Positions 28,129 through 37,235 of a stretch of 64,000 bases of DNA are shown one piece after another. A program made the translations under genes and the position numbers. Every line of letters begins with the position of its first letter. The stretch's first letter is position 1. Source of the DNA: Pseudoalteromonas luteoviolacea NCIMB 1944 (GTDB lineage Bacteria > Pseudomonadota > Gammaproteobacteria > Enterobacterales > Alteromonadaceae). A model generated the notes under the pieces. The model saw only the letters and a list, made by a program, of their open reading frames with translations, did not search any database and was not told the DNA's origin. The stretch is from contig NZ_AUXS01000041.1 in assembly GCF_001625565.1 (NCBI RefSeq), forward strand, positions 1 to 64,000. Direction: 5' to 3'.

Positions 28129-30180
28129 ATGGCAAACCCTAGACACACTATTCTCGATCACTTTAAAGTCAATGATTGGGCTATAGATTGCAAAAGACTA
28201 ACTGCAACGCGTGCACAAACAAAGGTAAGGTTAGAGCCAAAAGCTGCGCTGATCTTGCAATATATGGCCGCTCGCCCAGGTGAGATAATTGGCAGAGAAG
28301 AGCTATTCGATACGTTTTGGCCCAACCAAGTCGTAACCGAAGACGCCCTAAACCGCGTCATTTCTACATTACGAAAAACACTCAACGATAGATCTACCGA
28401 GCCGCAATATATAGCAACAATACGTAAATCAGGCTACCGCCTAGTCGCTGATGTAAAACATATTGCCCCACCTTTGCGGCACAACAGGACAAAAAAACTA
28501 ACGGGGATATCGATTATACTGTGTGGTTTGCTGCTGATTACTGCGCTCATATCAAGTTACTCTTTTCAACCCCAGAAGCCGCTTAAACCACTCTTAAATG
28601 GCGAGTTCAAACGACTGACTTACAGTACTAAAGTAAAATTGACGCCGCACCTTAGCGAAGATGCCTCACAATTAACCTACGTAGAATTGAATAAAGAGGC
28701 CACCAATACACTTGTTTTAATGTCAGTGAAAAGCAACACCAAAACCTATTACAACAGTGCAGACACCGAGTTTTCATTTCCAGTCGTCGCCCCCCAAGCA
28801 AACTCAGTGTTAGCAGTTATAAAACACCTAAACAAAGCTCAACCTTATGCGATCGCATTAATCGACTTTGACAAAAAAGCGATCAAGCGACTTGTTGAAT
28901 TGAACAGTGAAAGTTTAGGGTTAAGTCATCATATTCAAAGTAAATCCGTCGTGTTTACTCAAAGACGAGTGCCTTTTTCCACACATCAGGTAACCCTATT
29001 TGACCCTTTATACTCCTCAAATAAGCAGCTGTCCTCACCACCTGATGGCTTTTCAGATAGACAACCCATCTTTTCGCCTTCGGGACAAAAAGTGGCCTTT
29101 ATTCGTACTAAAGCTCCCACCGAACACGCTATTTTTACCGTTAATTTAGATGGACAAGAAACACAGCTTACTGAATACCACAGCCATATCGCCTCTTTCG
29201 ACTGGTTCAATAATGACAATTTGCTGTATAGCAATGAGCAAGGGCTATACTCAGTCACCGATTCAGGTGATACTCACGAATTACTAACCCCCATACCCAA
29301 TCAGCAAGTTGCTTTTACACAAGCGGCCTCCGATGTAAGCAAGTTATTACTTTCATTTCAAAGCACTAGTTCAATTGGACAAGTCATTGACAATACTGTT
29401 GGTGATAAAGCGCTACCAGTTACTTTATCCAATGGTTCAGACAGTGAATTTGCAATCAGTCCAGATGCCACCAGAATGGCTTTTGCCTCAACCCGCGAGG
29501 GCCACAAAGCCTTATGGCTGAGACACAATAATCAACTAAATAGTGTCAAGGGCTCTAATTTTAATGATATTTATGATTTAACCTGGTCGAAAAACAGCCA
29601 GCTCTTAGCAGCATCTGTAAAACGCAATAATCAATATGGAGTGATGTTTTATGATATCAGTTCACAAAAGCTAACCGTACATTGGCGCGATACCTCTCCT
29701 TTGCACGTAATAGGTTGGGATAGTAATAGTCACATTTGGTACTCAAAACTAATCGGAAGCAATTGGGCTTTGACCCAATTTGATCCTATTAAAAAAACAA
29801 TTATCGAACACCCCAAAAAACGAGTTTATCAGGCGAGGTTTACTCCCAACAAACAACACCTGATTTACATCGATGCTCACAAGCAAACTCTCTGGAAATG
29901 GGACCTCAAAAATAACCTCAAAGAAATTTCAATCCCTCACAATATGAAATTAGATAGAAACTGGGATGTCGATTCCCGTGGTGTTTATTATATTGGTTCA
30001 AATGGGCAGTTAAATTACTACAATATAAACAAAGAGATAGACAAAAAAATTGTGCGTCGCATTGGTGCATTTTCTCCTAAATATAGACCACAATCGCGTC
30101 TCTATGGCTTTGTGGGCACACATGAAGTGATCACCCAAAGTGACTTTTGGCTGTCAGACTTAGCTTTCAATGACCCATAA
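28129..30180 (+). CDS. Membrane-bound winged-helix regulator with TolB-like propeller
   Basis: The 683-residue protein shares the architecture of the one at 13876. An OmpR/CadC-type winged helix comes first (about 10-105; EPKAALILQYMAARPGEII, TFWPNQVVTEDALNRVISTLRKTL, YIATIRKSGYRLV). One membrane helix follows (about 126-146), then a long extracytoplasmic domain with TolB-like repeats (RQPIFSPSGQKVAFIRT, EFAISPDATRMAFASTREG). It is divergent from the exported PPP phosphatase and may control it; that is inference. The ribosome site is weak. It lies at the right end of the segment that separates dnaQ from rnhA. Confidence 0.86.
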   Translation: MANPRHTILDHFKVNDWAIDCKRLTATRAQTKVRLEPKAALILQYMAARPGEIIGREELFDTFWPNQVVTEDALNRVISTLRKTLNDRSTEPQYIATIRKSGYRLVADVKHIAPPLRHNRTKKLTGISIILCGLLLITALISSYSFQPQKPLKPLLNGEFKRLTYSTKVKLTPHLSEDASQLTYVELNKEATNTLVLMSVKSNTKTYYNSADTEFSFPVVAPQANSVLAVIKHLNKAQPYAIALIDFDKKAIKRLVELNSESLGLSHHIQSKSVVFTQRRVPFSTHQVTLFDPLYSSNKQLSSPPDGFSDRQPIFSPSGQKVAFIRTKAPTEHAIFTVNLDGQETQLTEYHSHIASFDWFNNDNLLYSNEQGLYSVTDSGDTHELLTPIPNQQVAFTQAASDVSKLLLSFQSTSSIGQVIDNTVGDKALPVTLSNGSDSEFAISPDATRMAFASTREGHKALWLRHNNQLNSVKGSNFNDIYDLTWSKNSQLLAASVKRNNQYGVMFYDISSQKLTVHWRDTSPLHVIGWDSNSHIWYSKLIGSNWALTQFDPIKKTIIEHPKKRVYQARFTPNKQHLIYIDAHKQTLWKWDLKNNLKEISIPHNMKLDRNWDVDSRGVYYIGSNGQLNYYNINKEIDKKIVRRIGAFSPKYRPQSRLYGFVGTHEVITQSDFWLSDLAFNDP

Positions 30181-30346
30181 AGACAGAGTCAGTATTTTTG
30201 CATCCTCAGTTTTAGGTCAATGCCCTACACAATACCCATCTCGATGAGTTGAAAAAGCTGATTTTTATTTTTAATCATATCGCTTACAGCCTAACTTTGT
30301 TAAGGTTAGCGCCTATCAGCCCAAGCTACACTATACAGGCAAATTC

Positions 30347-30817
30347 GTGCAAAAAATCGTAGAAATTTATACTGATGGCTCTTGCCTTGGTAACCCAGGA
30401 CCTGGGGGATATGGCATCTATATGAGTTACCAAGGCCATGAAAAGCAATTGAGCCAAGGTTACCAGCTGACCACCAACAACCGTATGGAAATGTTGGCCG
30501 CGATAGTTGCGTTAGAAACACTCAAGCGTCCCTGCCAAGTCGTCCTTTATACCGACAGCCAGTATGTTAAACAAGGTATTGAATCTTGGCTTGCAAACTG
30601 GAAAAAACGCAATTGGCAAACCGCTGCTAAACAACCTGTCAAAAACGTCGACCTATGGCAACGCTTAGACGAAGCAAGTCAAAGGCACAACATTGACTGG
30701 CGCTGGGTTAAAGGTCATGCGGGTAACAAGTATAATGAACTGGTCGACGACTTAGCGCGAGATGCTGCATCTCAAGACAAATTACTTGAAGATATGGGCT
30801 ATAAGCCACAGGATTAA
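30347..30817 (+). CDS. rnhA: Ribonuclease HI
   Basis: The 156-residue enzyme degrades the RNA strand of RNA-DNA hybrids. The catalytic carboxylates D10 (YTDGSC), E48 (NNRMEMLAA), D70 (YTDSQYV) and D134 (ELVDDLAR), and H124, are all present at E. coli-like positions. The start codon is GTG at 30347. It converges on the methyltransferase gene with only 4 bp between stops. In E. coli rnhA is divergent from dnaQ with a short gap; here an accessory segment lies between. Confidence 0.96.
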   Translation: MQKIVEIYTDGSCLGNPGPGGYGIYMSYQGHEKQLSQGYQLTTNNRMEMLAAIVALETLKRPCQVVLYTDSQYVKQGIESWLANWKKRNWQTAAKQPVKNVDLWQRLDEASQRHNIDWRWVKGHAGNKYNELVDDLARDAASQDKLLEDMGYKPQD

Positions 30818-30821
30818 GGCA

Positions 30822-31571
30822 TCAGTCTTGCCGACTTCGGGAGTGCTTTAACCTCGCGCCTTTGACTGCTGGCGTCCACTTTGGCCTTGCATGCCACTTT
30901 GGCTTGATCGGTGTTAAGGGGGCAACACGCTTACGTGCAACCAACATATAAACACTCCCCATTGGCTTTAAATAGTGACGACAAAACCTCCGCCATGGCG
31001 CAAATCGAGATAGTCTTGATCCCCTCGCTAAAGAAGCGTGGATAAAGCGCTCGTCAGCAATTATCTCAAATCCCAATAAGTTCAACCAATCTTTGACCCT
31101 TGAAGGCGTGAAGAAACGCCCTGACCAAGGTAGCTTTTCGCCGCTAAATGGTAACATATGTGCCAGTCCACATAAGCTGAAGGGATTGAATCCCGTTATT
31201 ACGATATAACCACCTGGAATTAAAGTTCGATGTGCCTCTCGCAATATATGATGCGGATCCGAGTGATATTCTAGACCATGGGATAAAATACATGCATCCA
31301 CACTGTGCTCATAAAAAGGCAATTCATCAATCTCGGCTATCACCCCAGCGTGCGGGCCACTGGGCGAAATACAGACTTGGTGATCTATCATGCTATCTGA
31401 TGTATCAAGCTGACCACTTAAACAACCTAGCTTAAGCATGTGATACCCAAACATACGAGGCAACCAGCGTGCCATACGACGTTCAATACCTGCTTTTAGA
31501 TATTCTCCATGTGGAAAATCTTGCCAAGATTGGGGTTTAGGCCCTTGCTGAAAACTTAATGCTGGTTTCAT
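30822..31571 (-). CDS. Class I SAM-dependent methyltransferase (YafS-like)
   Basis: The 249-residue protein has a Rossmann-type methyltransferase fold. The usual glycine-rich motif I is weak; the acidic post-I segment (AGVIAEIDELPFYEHSVDACILSHGLEY) and HRTLIPGGYIVITGFNPFSL are of the Methyltransf_11 type. Position between rnhA and gloB, in opposite orientation to both, is the same as that of yafS in E. coli. The substrate is unknown. A basic C-terminal tail (KPKWHARPKW...KHSRSRQD) is present. Confidence 0.85.
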   Translation of the reverse strand: MKPALSFQQGPKPQSWQDFPHGEYLKAGIERRMARWLPRMFGYHMLKLGCLSGQLDTSDSMIDHQVCISPSGPHAGVIAEIDELPFYEHSVDACILSHGLEYHSDPHHILREAHRTLIPGGYIVITGFNPFSLCGLAHMLPFSGEKLPWSGRFFTPSRVKDWLNLLGFEIIADERFIHASLARGSRLSRFAPWRRFCRHYLKPMGSVYMLVARKRVAPLTPIKPKWHARPKWTPAVKGARLKHSRSRQD

Positions 31572-31623
31572 CCCGTACGCTCGTTATACTTGTTGACACC
31601 TTCACTTTATAGAGCAATGAGTT

Positions 31624-32391
31624 ATGGCGCAAGTTGAACCTATCAAGGCCTTCAACGACAATTATATCTGGGCGATATGCAATGCACATAGTCCAGAAAC
31701 TTGGGTCGTTGATCCTGGGCAAAGTCAGCCCGTTATCGAGTTTTTAACCACCCAAAATCGCCCACTTTCAGGTATCTTGATCACTCATCACCATTGGGAT
31801 CATACTGATGGCGTTGCAGAGTTACTATTACAATTTCCTGATATTCCTGTATATGGCCCAAAAGATTCAAAATTTACCGGGATAACTCACGCCCTATCGC
31901 CAGACGATACGCTAACTATAGCAGATATCACCTTTAAAATAGTACACACCCCAGGTCATACACTGGATCACATCTGCTATGTCAATGAGCACTTGGCCTT
32001 CACTGGAGATACGCTCTTCAGCGGTGGGTGTGGTCGCCTGTTTGAAGGGACTGCAGAGCAAATGTGGCACTCTTTGCAATCACTACTGCAATTGCCTGAT
32101 GCATGCCAAATTTACTGCACCCATGAATATACGCTAGCTAATTTGGCGTTTGCTCACGCCGTAGAGCCAAACAACAAGTTTCTTGAAAAACATATTTCAT
32201 GGTGTCAACAACAGCGGGGCCAAGATTTACCAACATTACCAACAAACATGGGGACCGAACGCCAAATAAATCCGTTTTTAAGGGCTGAGCACGAGACGAT
32301 CTTGGACCATTTGCCTAAAAACTTCCAAGGTCCCACCGATACTACCTGGCAAAAGTTTGCAAATCTGAGACTGTGGAAAGATAGTTTTTAA
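31624..32391 (+). CDS. gloB: Hydroxyacylglutathione hydrolase (glyoxalase II)
   Basis: The 255-residue metallo-beta-lactamase-fold enzyme hydrolyses S-D-lactoylglutathione to D-lactate and glutathione, completing methylglyoxal detoxification. The metal motif THHHWDHTDG is at 54-63. Later ligands are in HTPGHTLDH, FTGDTLFSGGCGR and CTHEYT, and the C-terminal glyoxalase II domain (NPFLRAEH) is present. ATG at 31624 follows a divergent gap of 52 bp from the methyltransferase gene. gloB-mltD order matches E. coli. Confidence 0.96.
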   Translation: MAQVEPIKAFNDNYIWAICNAHSPETWVVDPGQSQPVIEFLTTQNRPLSGILITHHHWDHTDGVAELLLQFPDIPVYGPKDSKFTGITHALSPDDTLTIADITFKIVHTPGHTLDHICYVNEHLAFTGDTLFSGGCGRLFEGTAEQMWHSLQSLLQLPDACQIYCTHEYTLANLAFAHAVEPNNKFLEKHISWCQQQRGQDLPTLPTNMGTERQINPFLRAEHETILDHLPKNFQGPTDTTWQKFANLRLWKDSF

Positions 32392-32596
32392 GGCCAACCA
32401 CTGTCACTGTGAAAATGAGCTCGACATCTTTACTGTGACAGATACAAGGAGCGGTCAACGCCCTTTAAATTAACAAAAGCGTATAGTCCTGCTATTGCAA
32501 ATAGCATAACATTGCTATGGACAAAATTACACTCACTTTTCAATTGCCTCAGATAAGGGTAAAATTGACGGGTTTTTGCCCGACAAAAAGAGATTT

Positions 32597-34162
32597 ATGA
32601 AAAAGCCACTGCTGATAATTGCAATTTTAAGCTTAATAACAGGCTGTGAAATAACGCAAACTAAAACGCAACCTCCACAAACTGAAATACGAGATCACGC
32701 CAGCCCTTCACAGATCAGTGATGTGTTATCTCATGCGATTCAAATCCCTATTGAAGCTGATGAACCACCGCCAGTATTTGACGATGTGTGGGAGCGGATC
32801 CGCTATCAGTTGTCTATCCCAGTGCCTCAAAACCGACCTGTTGTGGCAGAGAGAAACTATTACCAACGCCATCAAGCTTATTTAGACCGTATATCAAAGC
32901 GTGCAGAGCCCTATTTGTACTTTATTGTCGAAGAAGTAGAGAAGCGCCAAATGCCTATCGAAATAGCATTACTACCTATTGTAGAGAGTGCTTTTGACCC
33001 TTTTGGTTACTCCCATCGCAGCGCATCTGGTATTTGGCAGTTTATGCCACAAACCGGAGAACGATTCGACCTTAAGCAAAACTGGTGGTATGACGGTAGA
33101 CGTGACATCGTACAATCAACTCGCGCAGCCTTAGAGTATTTAACTTACCTTCATAAAACACTTGATGGCGACTGGCTCAATGCCATTGCTGCCTACAACT
33201 CAGGTGAAGGTCGTGTTATGCGCGCAATTAGGAAAAATCGTAAAAAACACTTACCGACTGACTTTTGGTCATTAGATCTACCGCGTGAAACCACTGCATA
33301 TGTACCGAAGCTACTCGCTCTGTCTGATTTATTGATGCGCCAAGAAGAGTTTAAGGTGACATGGAATAAAATTATCAATGCGCAGGTTGTCGATACAGTG
33401 GAAGTTGGTACACAAATTGATTTGGCGCTAGCTGCTGATATGGCAGGAATTTCCTTGACAGAATTATATCGTCTCAACCCAGGTTTCAATCGCTGGGCTA
33501 CGGATCCAAAAGGTCCTCACAGTTTATTGTTGCCCACAGATAAAATCGCCCAATTCAAAACAAAACTTGCCAACACTCCGATGCAAGAGAGATTGCGCTG
33601 GCAATACTATACCGTGAACCGCGGTGATAGCCTCTCTGTAATTGCGAGTAAATTCGATACGAGTCCATCTGCAATTCAAACGCTCAATAAGCTAAATAGC
33701 CATATTATTCAAGTTGGACAAAAGTTGCTTGTACCGCTGAGCGAAGGGGAACTGAAAAGTGAGCACCTGCCAGCATCAGTTAGGAAAGTAGCCAATCAAT
33801 CACAGCAAAGTAAATACACACACACTGTAAAAAGTGGTGATACACTTTGGGATATTAGTCGCGAACATGATGTTACAATCAAGCAGTTAGCCGCATGGAA
33901 CAAGCTTAAAACGAGTTCCGTACTGAAGCTAGGTCAAAAGCTGAGTATTTATAAGTCTCAGCCCAAACAGAAAAACTCAGGGCTGCAAAGTACTGAGCGC
34001 ACCATTACCTACAAAGTCCGTAAAGGCGACTCTTTGGCGCGTATCGCAACCAAGTTTAATGTCTCGATTAAAAATATTATTAAGTGGAATGATATTGCGG
34101 GCCAAAAATACCTTCACCCCGGTCAGAAGCTCAAGCTAAAAGTTGACGTCAAACGCAGCTAG
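32597..34162 (+). CDS. mltD: Membrane-bound lytic murein transglycosylase D
   Basis: The 521-residue lipoprotein (lipobox SLITGC) cleaves peptidoglycan glycan strands to 1,6-anhydro products. The SLT domain contains the catalytic Glu in LLPIVESAFDPFGYSHRSASGIWQFMPQTG-type motifs and AAYNSGEGRV. Three LysM domains follow: YYTVNRGDSLSVIASKF, HTVKSGDTLWDISREHDV and TYKVRKGDSLARIATKF. I use ATG at 32597 (AAGAGA upstream); the TTG at 32576 would move the signal peptide inward. A strong terminator follows. Confidence 0.95.
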   Translation: MKKPLLIIAILSLITGCEITQTKTQPPQTEIRDHASPSQISDVLSHAIQIPIEADEPPPVFDDVWERIRYQLSIPVPQNRPVVAERNYYQRHQAYLDRISKRAEPYLYFIVEEVEKRQMPIEIALLPIVESAFDPFGYSHRSASGIWQFMPQTGERFDLKQNWWYDGRRDIVQSTRAALEYLTYLHKTLDGDWLNAIAAYNSGEGRVMRAIRKNRKKHLPTDFWSLDLPRETTAYVPKLLALSDLLMRQEEFKVTWNKIINAQVVDTVEVGTQIDLALAADMAGISLTELYRLNPGFNRWATDPKGPHSLLLPTDKIAQFKTKLANTPMQERLRWQYYTVNRGDSLSVIASKFDTSPSAIQTLNKLNSHIIQVGQKLLVPLSEGELKSEHLPASVRKVANQSQQSKYTHTVKSGDTLWDISREHDVTIKQLAAWNKLKTSSVLKLGQKLSIYKSQPKQKNSGLQSTERTITYKVRKGDSLARIATKFNVSIKNIIKWNDIAGQKYLHPGQKLKLKVDVKRS

Positions 34163-34169
34163 AATAATT

Positions 34170-34197
34170 AAAAAGGGCCTAATGCAAGGCCCTTTTT
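34170..34197. terminator. Bidirectional terminator between mltD and yqcA
   Basis: AAAAAGGGCCT (34170-34180), loop AATGCA, AGGCCCTTTTT (34187-34197): perfect 11-bp stem with T-runs in both directions, serving convergent mltD and yqcA. Confidence 0.92.
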
Positions 34198-34205
34198 AAT
34201 TCAAA

Positions 34206-34649
34206 TTACAATGCTGCAACCCATTTTGTCAGCCAAGGCTCTACGGCTTCCCAAGGTTCAAAGTACTCACCGGCATCCACATCAAGACGAGGTTGCACAA
34301 TGCGCGCATTTAACTCTTGGATCAAGGCATCAATTTGACGACCTGCACCACAATACGTATCTCCATAACTGCTGTCCCCCAGAGCCACCACACCGACGTT
34401 TTTATTCGTTAACATTGGCATTTGTGCTTGCATCTGAATAAACAGAGGATAAAGGTTATCCGGTATATCACCTTGTCCGGTAGTAGAAGAAACGAATAAC
34501 GCGTGCTCTGCAGATTTAACCTCATCAATGGTGGCTGGATCTGCTATGTTTACTCGATGGCCCTGCGCTGTTAAATGTGTTTCGATTTGCGTAGCCAAGT
34601 TTTCTGCATTGCCATATACACTGCCTACGAATAAGGTGATTGATGCCAT
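34206..34649 (-). CDS. yqcA: Flavodoxin YqcA
   Basis: The 147-residue flavodoxin-fold protein has the FMN phosphate loop (GSVYGNAENLA), SSTTGQGDIPDN and GDSSYGDTYCGAG, the three FMN-binding regions of short flavodoxins of the MioC/YqcA group. It probably carries electrons between reductases and an unknown acceptor. Its ATG overlaps the truC stop by one base (TAATG), so translation is coupled. The yqcC-truC-yqcA order is the same as in E. coli, which favours YqcA over MioC. Confidence 0.9.
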   Translation of the reverse strand: MASITLFVGSVYGNAENLATQIETHLTAQGHRVNIADPATIDEVKSAEHALFVSSTTGQGDIPDNLYPLFIQMQAQMPMLTNKNVGVVALGDSSYGDTYCGAGRQIDALIQELNARIVQPRLDVDAGEYFEPWEAVEPWLTKWVAAL

Positions 34650-35383
34650 TACTGATAATCCTTCTCGGTTGATGGCCAGCCTAGTTGATGGCAGATATTC
34701 AACATCTCCTCACCTAGATTGGCTCGAATTAAAATAGGTTGTTCAGTATAAGGATGAAGAAACTTTAGCTCAGTTGCAAATAACATCAGTCTCTGCAGTT
34801 TAAAATGATCACGAAAAAAGTGATTGTGTTTGTTGTCACCGTGATTAACGTCACCAATAATGGGCGTAGATAAGTGGTTTAAATGGCGGCGGATCTGGTG
34901 TTTTCGACCAGTTTTAGGGTAGCACTCCACCAGTGAGTAACGAATGCTCGGATACTTACCAAAAGGAATATCTAAACTGGCTTTGTGCAAACACCTTACT
35001 AAAGTTTGTGCTTCTTGAGGTGCTTTATCTTGATCTGCAAACTTGTCAGCAATTTTGTCCAATTGCTCTTTCAATGGTTTATCAACAAAAACCTCATCTC
35101 GACTAAAACCACGAACTAATGCAAGGTAACGCTTTTGGATAGCGCCTTCTATGAAAACCTGATTCATATCTCTTGCAGCTTCAGAACTCAAAGCAAACAG
35201 TAGCACGCCACTTGTGGGTCTATCCAAGCGATGTACTGGAAACACATGCTGCCCCAATTGATCTCTGAGCATTTGCATTGCAAACTGTGTTTCTCGTTTA
35301 TCCAAGAAAGAACGGTGAACCAGCAAACCGGAAGGCTTATTGATGGCTACATAATTTTCGTCTTGATAGATGATCTCCAACAT
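34649..35383 (-). CDS. truC: tRNA pseudouridine(65) synthase
   Basis: The 244-residue RluA-family enzyme converts U65 of certain tRNAs (E. coli tRNA-Ile1 and tRNA-Asp) to pseudouridine. The catalytic Asp is in HRLDRPTSGVLLFAL; KTGRKHQIRRHLNHL and IIGDVNHGD are further family motifs. The start MLEIIYQDENYVAINKPSG aligns with E. coli TruC without gaps. It begins 3 bp after the yqcC stop. TruC acts on tRNA-Asp in E. coli, and this chromosome segment also carries seven tRNA-Asp genes. Confidence 0.95.
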   Translation of the reverse strand: MLEIIYQDENYVAINKPSGLLVHRSFLDKRETQFAMQMLRDQLGQHVFPVHRLDRPTSGVLLFALSSEAARDMNQVFIEGAIQKRYLALVRGFSRDEVFVDKPLKEQLDKIADKFADQDKAPQEAQTLVRCLHKASLDIPFGKYPSIRYSLVECYPKTGRKHQIRRHLNHLSTPIIGDVNHGDNKHNHFFRDHFKLQRLMLFATELKFLHPYTEQPILIRANLGEEMLNICHQLGWPSTEKDYQ

Positions 35384-35386
35384 ACG

Positions 35387-35707
35387 TTACTGCGCTCCAT
35401 TTGCTATCAAAGCATCTAACTCGTTGAGGCAATTAAATAGAGCCTGCTGTCGTGGGTGTCCCGCAAAAGCAATATCACACATAGGTGAAATGGCGATATT
35501 TGTCGGCAGCGGCTGGCGATTGACTACCATCTCGTGGATCTTTGGAATAAATACAAATTGTAGCCATTGCTCAAAGCGTAATGTATCACAACAAAATGGC
35601 TGTACCGAAGCCAATGCTTGGCTATCAACTGGCTCAGTTTGCCAAAGGTGAGATTGTTTTAGCTGTTGTTCTAATTCAGCAAGGTGTTGTAAAACCGCTT
35701 GGCTCAC
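35387..35707 (-). CDS. yqcC: YqcC family protein (DUF446)
   Basis: The small 106-residue helical protein begins with GTG at 35707. The pattern LEQQLKQSHLWQTEPVDSQALASVQPFCCDTLRFEQWLQFVFIPK is of the YqcC/DUF446 type. Its function is unknown, but the family is regularly encoded directly upstream of truC. It is the first gene of the leftward yqcC-truC-yqcA unit and diverges from the DUF3549 gene. Confidence 0.9.
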   Translation of the reverse strand: MSQAVLQHLAELEQQLKQSHLWQTEPVDSQALASVQPFCCDTLRFEQWLQFVFIPKIHEMVVNRQPLPTNIAISPMCDIAFAGHPRQQALFNCLNELDALIANGAQ

Positions 35708-35833
35708 TTTAAAGCTCCCACTTTTATTATCTAAACCCGGAGTATATCATTGCTCAAGATTAAGCACATTTATCATGGTGATGAATGCGCGTCTATCTGC
35801 GGCTATCCCCTTACTCCTCGCACTAAATACCGT

Positions 35834-35839
35834 TATAAT
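35834..35839 (+). promoter_or_regulatory. -10 element for the DUF3549-DUF3301 unit
   Basis: A perfect TATAAT at 35834-35839 lies about 31 bp before the chosen ATG at 35871. No good -35 is visible. Its position inside the longer ORF argues against the upstream start at 35775. Confidence 0.55.
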
Positions 35840-35870
35840 TGCGGCCACAGTAATCTTTCGTGAGCAGACA

Positions 35871-36896
35871 ATGACGACACATATTTCTACCTTAGGTGAA
35901 CTTTTAACTTCAGCAGGCACACAATGGCGTGTATATGACATTGGTCGTCGCATTACGAAAATAGACAAAAAGCAATTCGACCAAATAGAAAATACTCAGG
36001 TGCCGTATCCATACCCGTTAGGAGGTCACGCTTTGCTTGCAATCCAATTTTGGGACAACCAAGCGACACTCGATCCCTATGTGTGGTTTCTAAAGTTTCC
36101 ACTTGATGAGCAAAGCAAACTAAATATTGCCAGCAGAGATCACTTTGCATCCATGGTTCTTGAAGCATTGGGTACACAATTGACAGGCGAGGCAGCTCAG
36201 GGCAAGCTTGATAACAATCCTTATGTGTATACGCCTAATGCCAACAAACTTGCTGCATTTAACGCCTTGATGAAGTGTGAGCTAAAACGTCCCGCTTCTA
36301 AATACTATGAAACGGTCGAGCACTACTTCACAACGCAAGGACAAACAGATTGGCAAGGTCTTGCATTACAAGGACTTGCTGATTTCGCAATGCGATTGCC
36401 TCATAGTCAAAACCAAGCAAATTTAATCGCCTTGTGGCCAAATTTACCTGAGCAAGTCCAGAGCCCACTTGCCGCCATGCTTGAACATGTCAGTATCTCT
36501 ACGGAACTGACTGAAAACCTACTGCGAGATCTAGACAAAAGCGTATCAAACAAACAACTTTACGGGGCTATTAATAACTTCAGAGCTATGTCAGGAAGCC
36601 ACGGTTTAGGCCTGATCGCACAAGCAGTAGATAGCTTGCTGCAATCAGAGTTAAGCACAGAAGCAGACATCTTATTGACGATAGCGGGGCGCGGTTGGGA
36701 AACGTTAACCGATCCAGATAGGCTGTATATGTTTATGGACAAAGCAGCCCAAAACAATCAGGTTGAAGGAATTTTTGAAAGTATTTTCACAGACTTGGTT
36801 GCAATTCCAATGCTTCGTCCTCATGTATTAGGTTTACTTCGTGCGCAAAACCGTAGCGAAACACTGTCACGGGCAATTGGTAGGCTATTTTCATAA
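35871..36896 (+). CDS. DUF3549 family protein
   Basis: The 341-residue protein starts MTTHISTLGELLTSAGTQWRVYDIGRRI, which is the usual N-terminus of DUF3549 proteins of Vibrio, Shewanella and Pseudoalteromonas as I recall them. The rest is largely alpha-helical with no catalytic motif. It is probably cytoplasmic and of unknown function. I chose ATG at 35871 because a TATAAT element falls inside the longer ORF. The DUF3301 gene begins immediately after its stop codon with no gap. Confidence 0.82.
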   Translation: MTTHISTLGELLTSAGTQWRVYDIGRRITKIDKKQFDQIENTQVPYPYPLGGHALLAIQFWDNQATLDPYVWFLKFPLDEQSKLNIASRDHFASMVLEALGTQLTGEAAQGKLDNNPYVYTPNANKLAAFNALMKCELKRPASKYYETVEHYFTTQGQTDWQGLALQGLADFAMRLPHSQNQANLIALWPNLPEQVQSPLAAMLEHVSISTELTENLLRDLDKSVSNKQLYGAINNFRAMSGSHGLGLIAQAVDSLLQSELSTEADILLTIAGRGWETLTDPDRLYMFMDKAAQNNQVEGIFESIFTDLVAIPMLRPHVLGLLRAQNRSETLSRAIGRLFS

Positions 36897-37202
36897 ATGA
36901 TAACACTTTGGCTATTTATACTTATTATTTCTACATGTGGCTTTTTTTGGTTCAGTCGGCAAATAGCCGAAGCTGCGCGTGAGCACGCAGCTCAACAAAG
37001 TGAAAAGCTAAATGTGCAATTACTCAGCGTCGCTTGCCAAAAGCGTCGCTTGGGTGTACTTAAGAATGGTCAACTGGGTATAAAAAGTGAGTTCCTATTT
37101 GAGTTCAGCTCAGATAGGGACAATGCATACAAGGGTACACTGTACTTAGAAAATCAGATGTTGGTTAAGGTAGATGTGCCACCGCACAGAATCATAGATT
37201 AA
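36897..37202 (+). CDS. DUF3301 family membrane protein
   Basis: The 101-residue product has one N-terminal membrane helix (TLWLFILIISTCGFFWF). A cytoplasmic part follows with the family features QLLSVACQKRRLGVLKNGQLGI, FEFSSDRDNAYKGTLYLENQ and a C-terminal PPHRI. It directly abuts the DUF3549 stop (TAA-ATG), so the two are an operon. Function is unknown. The non-coding csrB-like region begins just beyond its stop and is transcribed towards it. Confidence 0.83.
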   Translation: MITLWLFILIISTCGFFWFSRQIAEAAREHAAQQSEKLNVQLLSVACQKRRLGVLKNGQLGIKSEFLFEFSSDRDNAYKGTLYLENQMLVKVDVPPHRIID

Positions 37203-37235
37203 AGAAAAGATAATACTGATATACTGATGAGATCA

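Noticed and set aside
35775-35870. N-terminal extension of the DUF3549 protein
   Set aside because: Contains a perfect TATAAT element and would overlap the yqcC promoter side; the family N-terminus starts at 35871.
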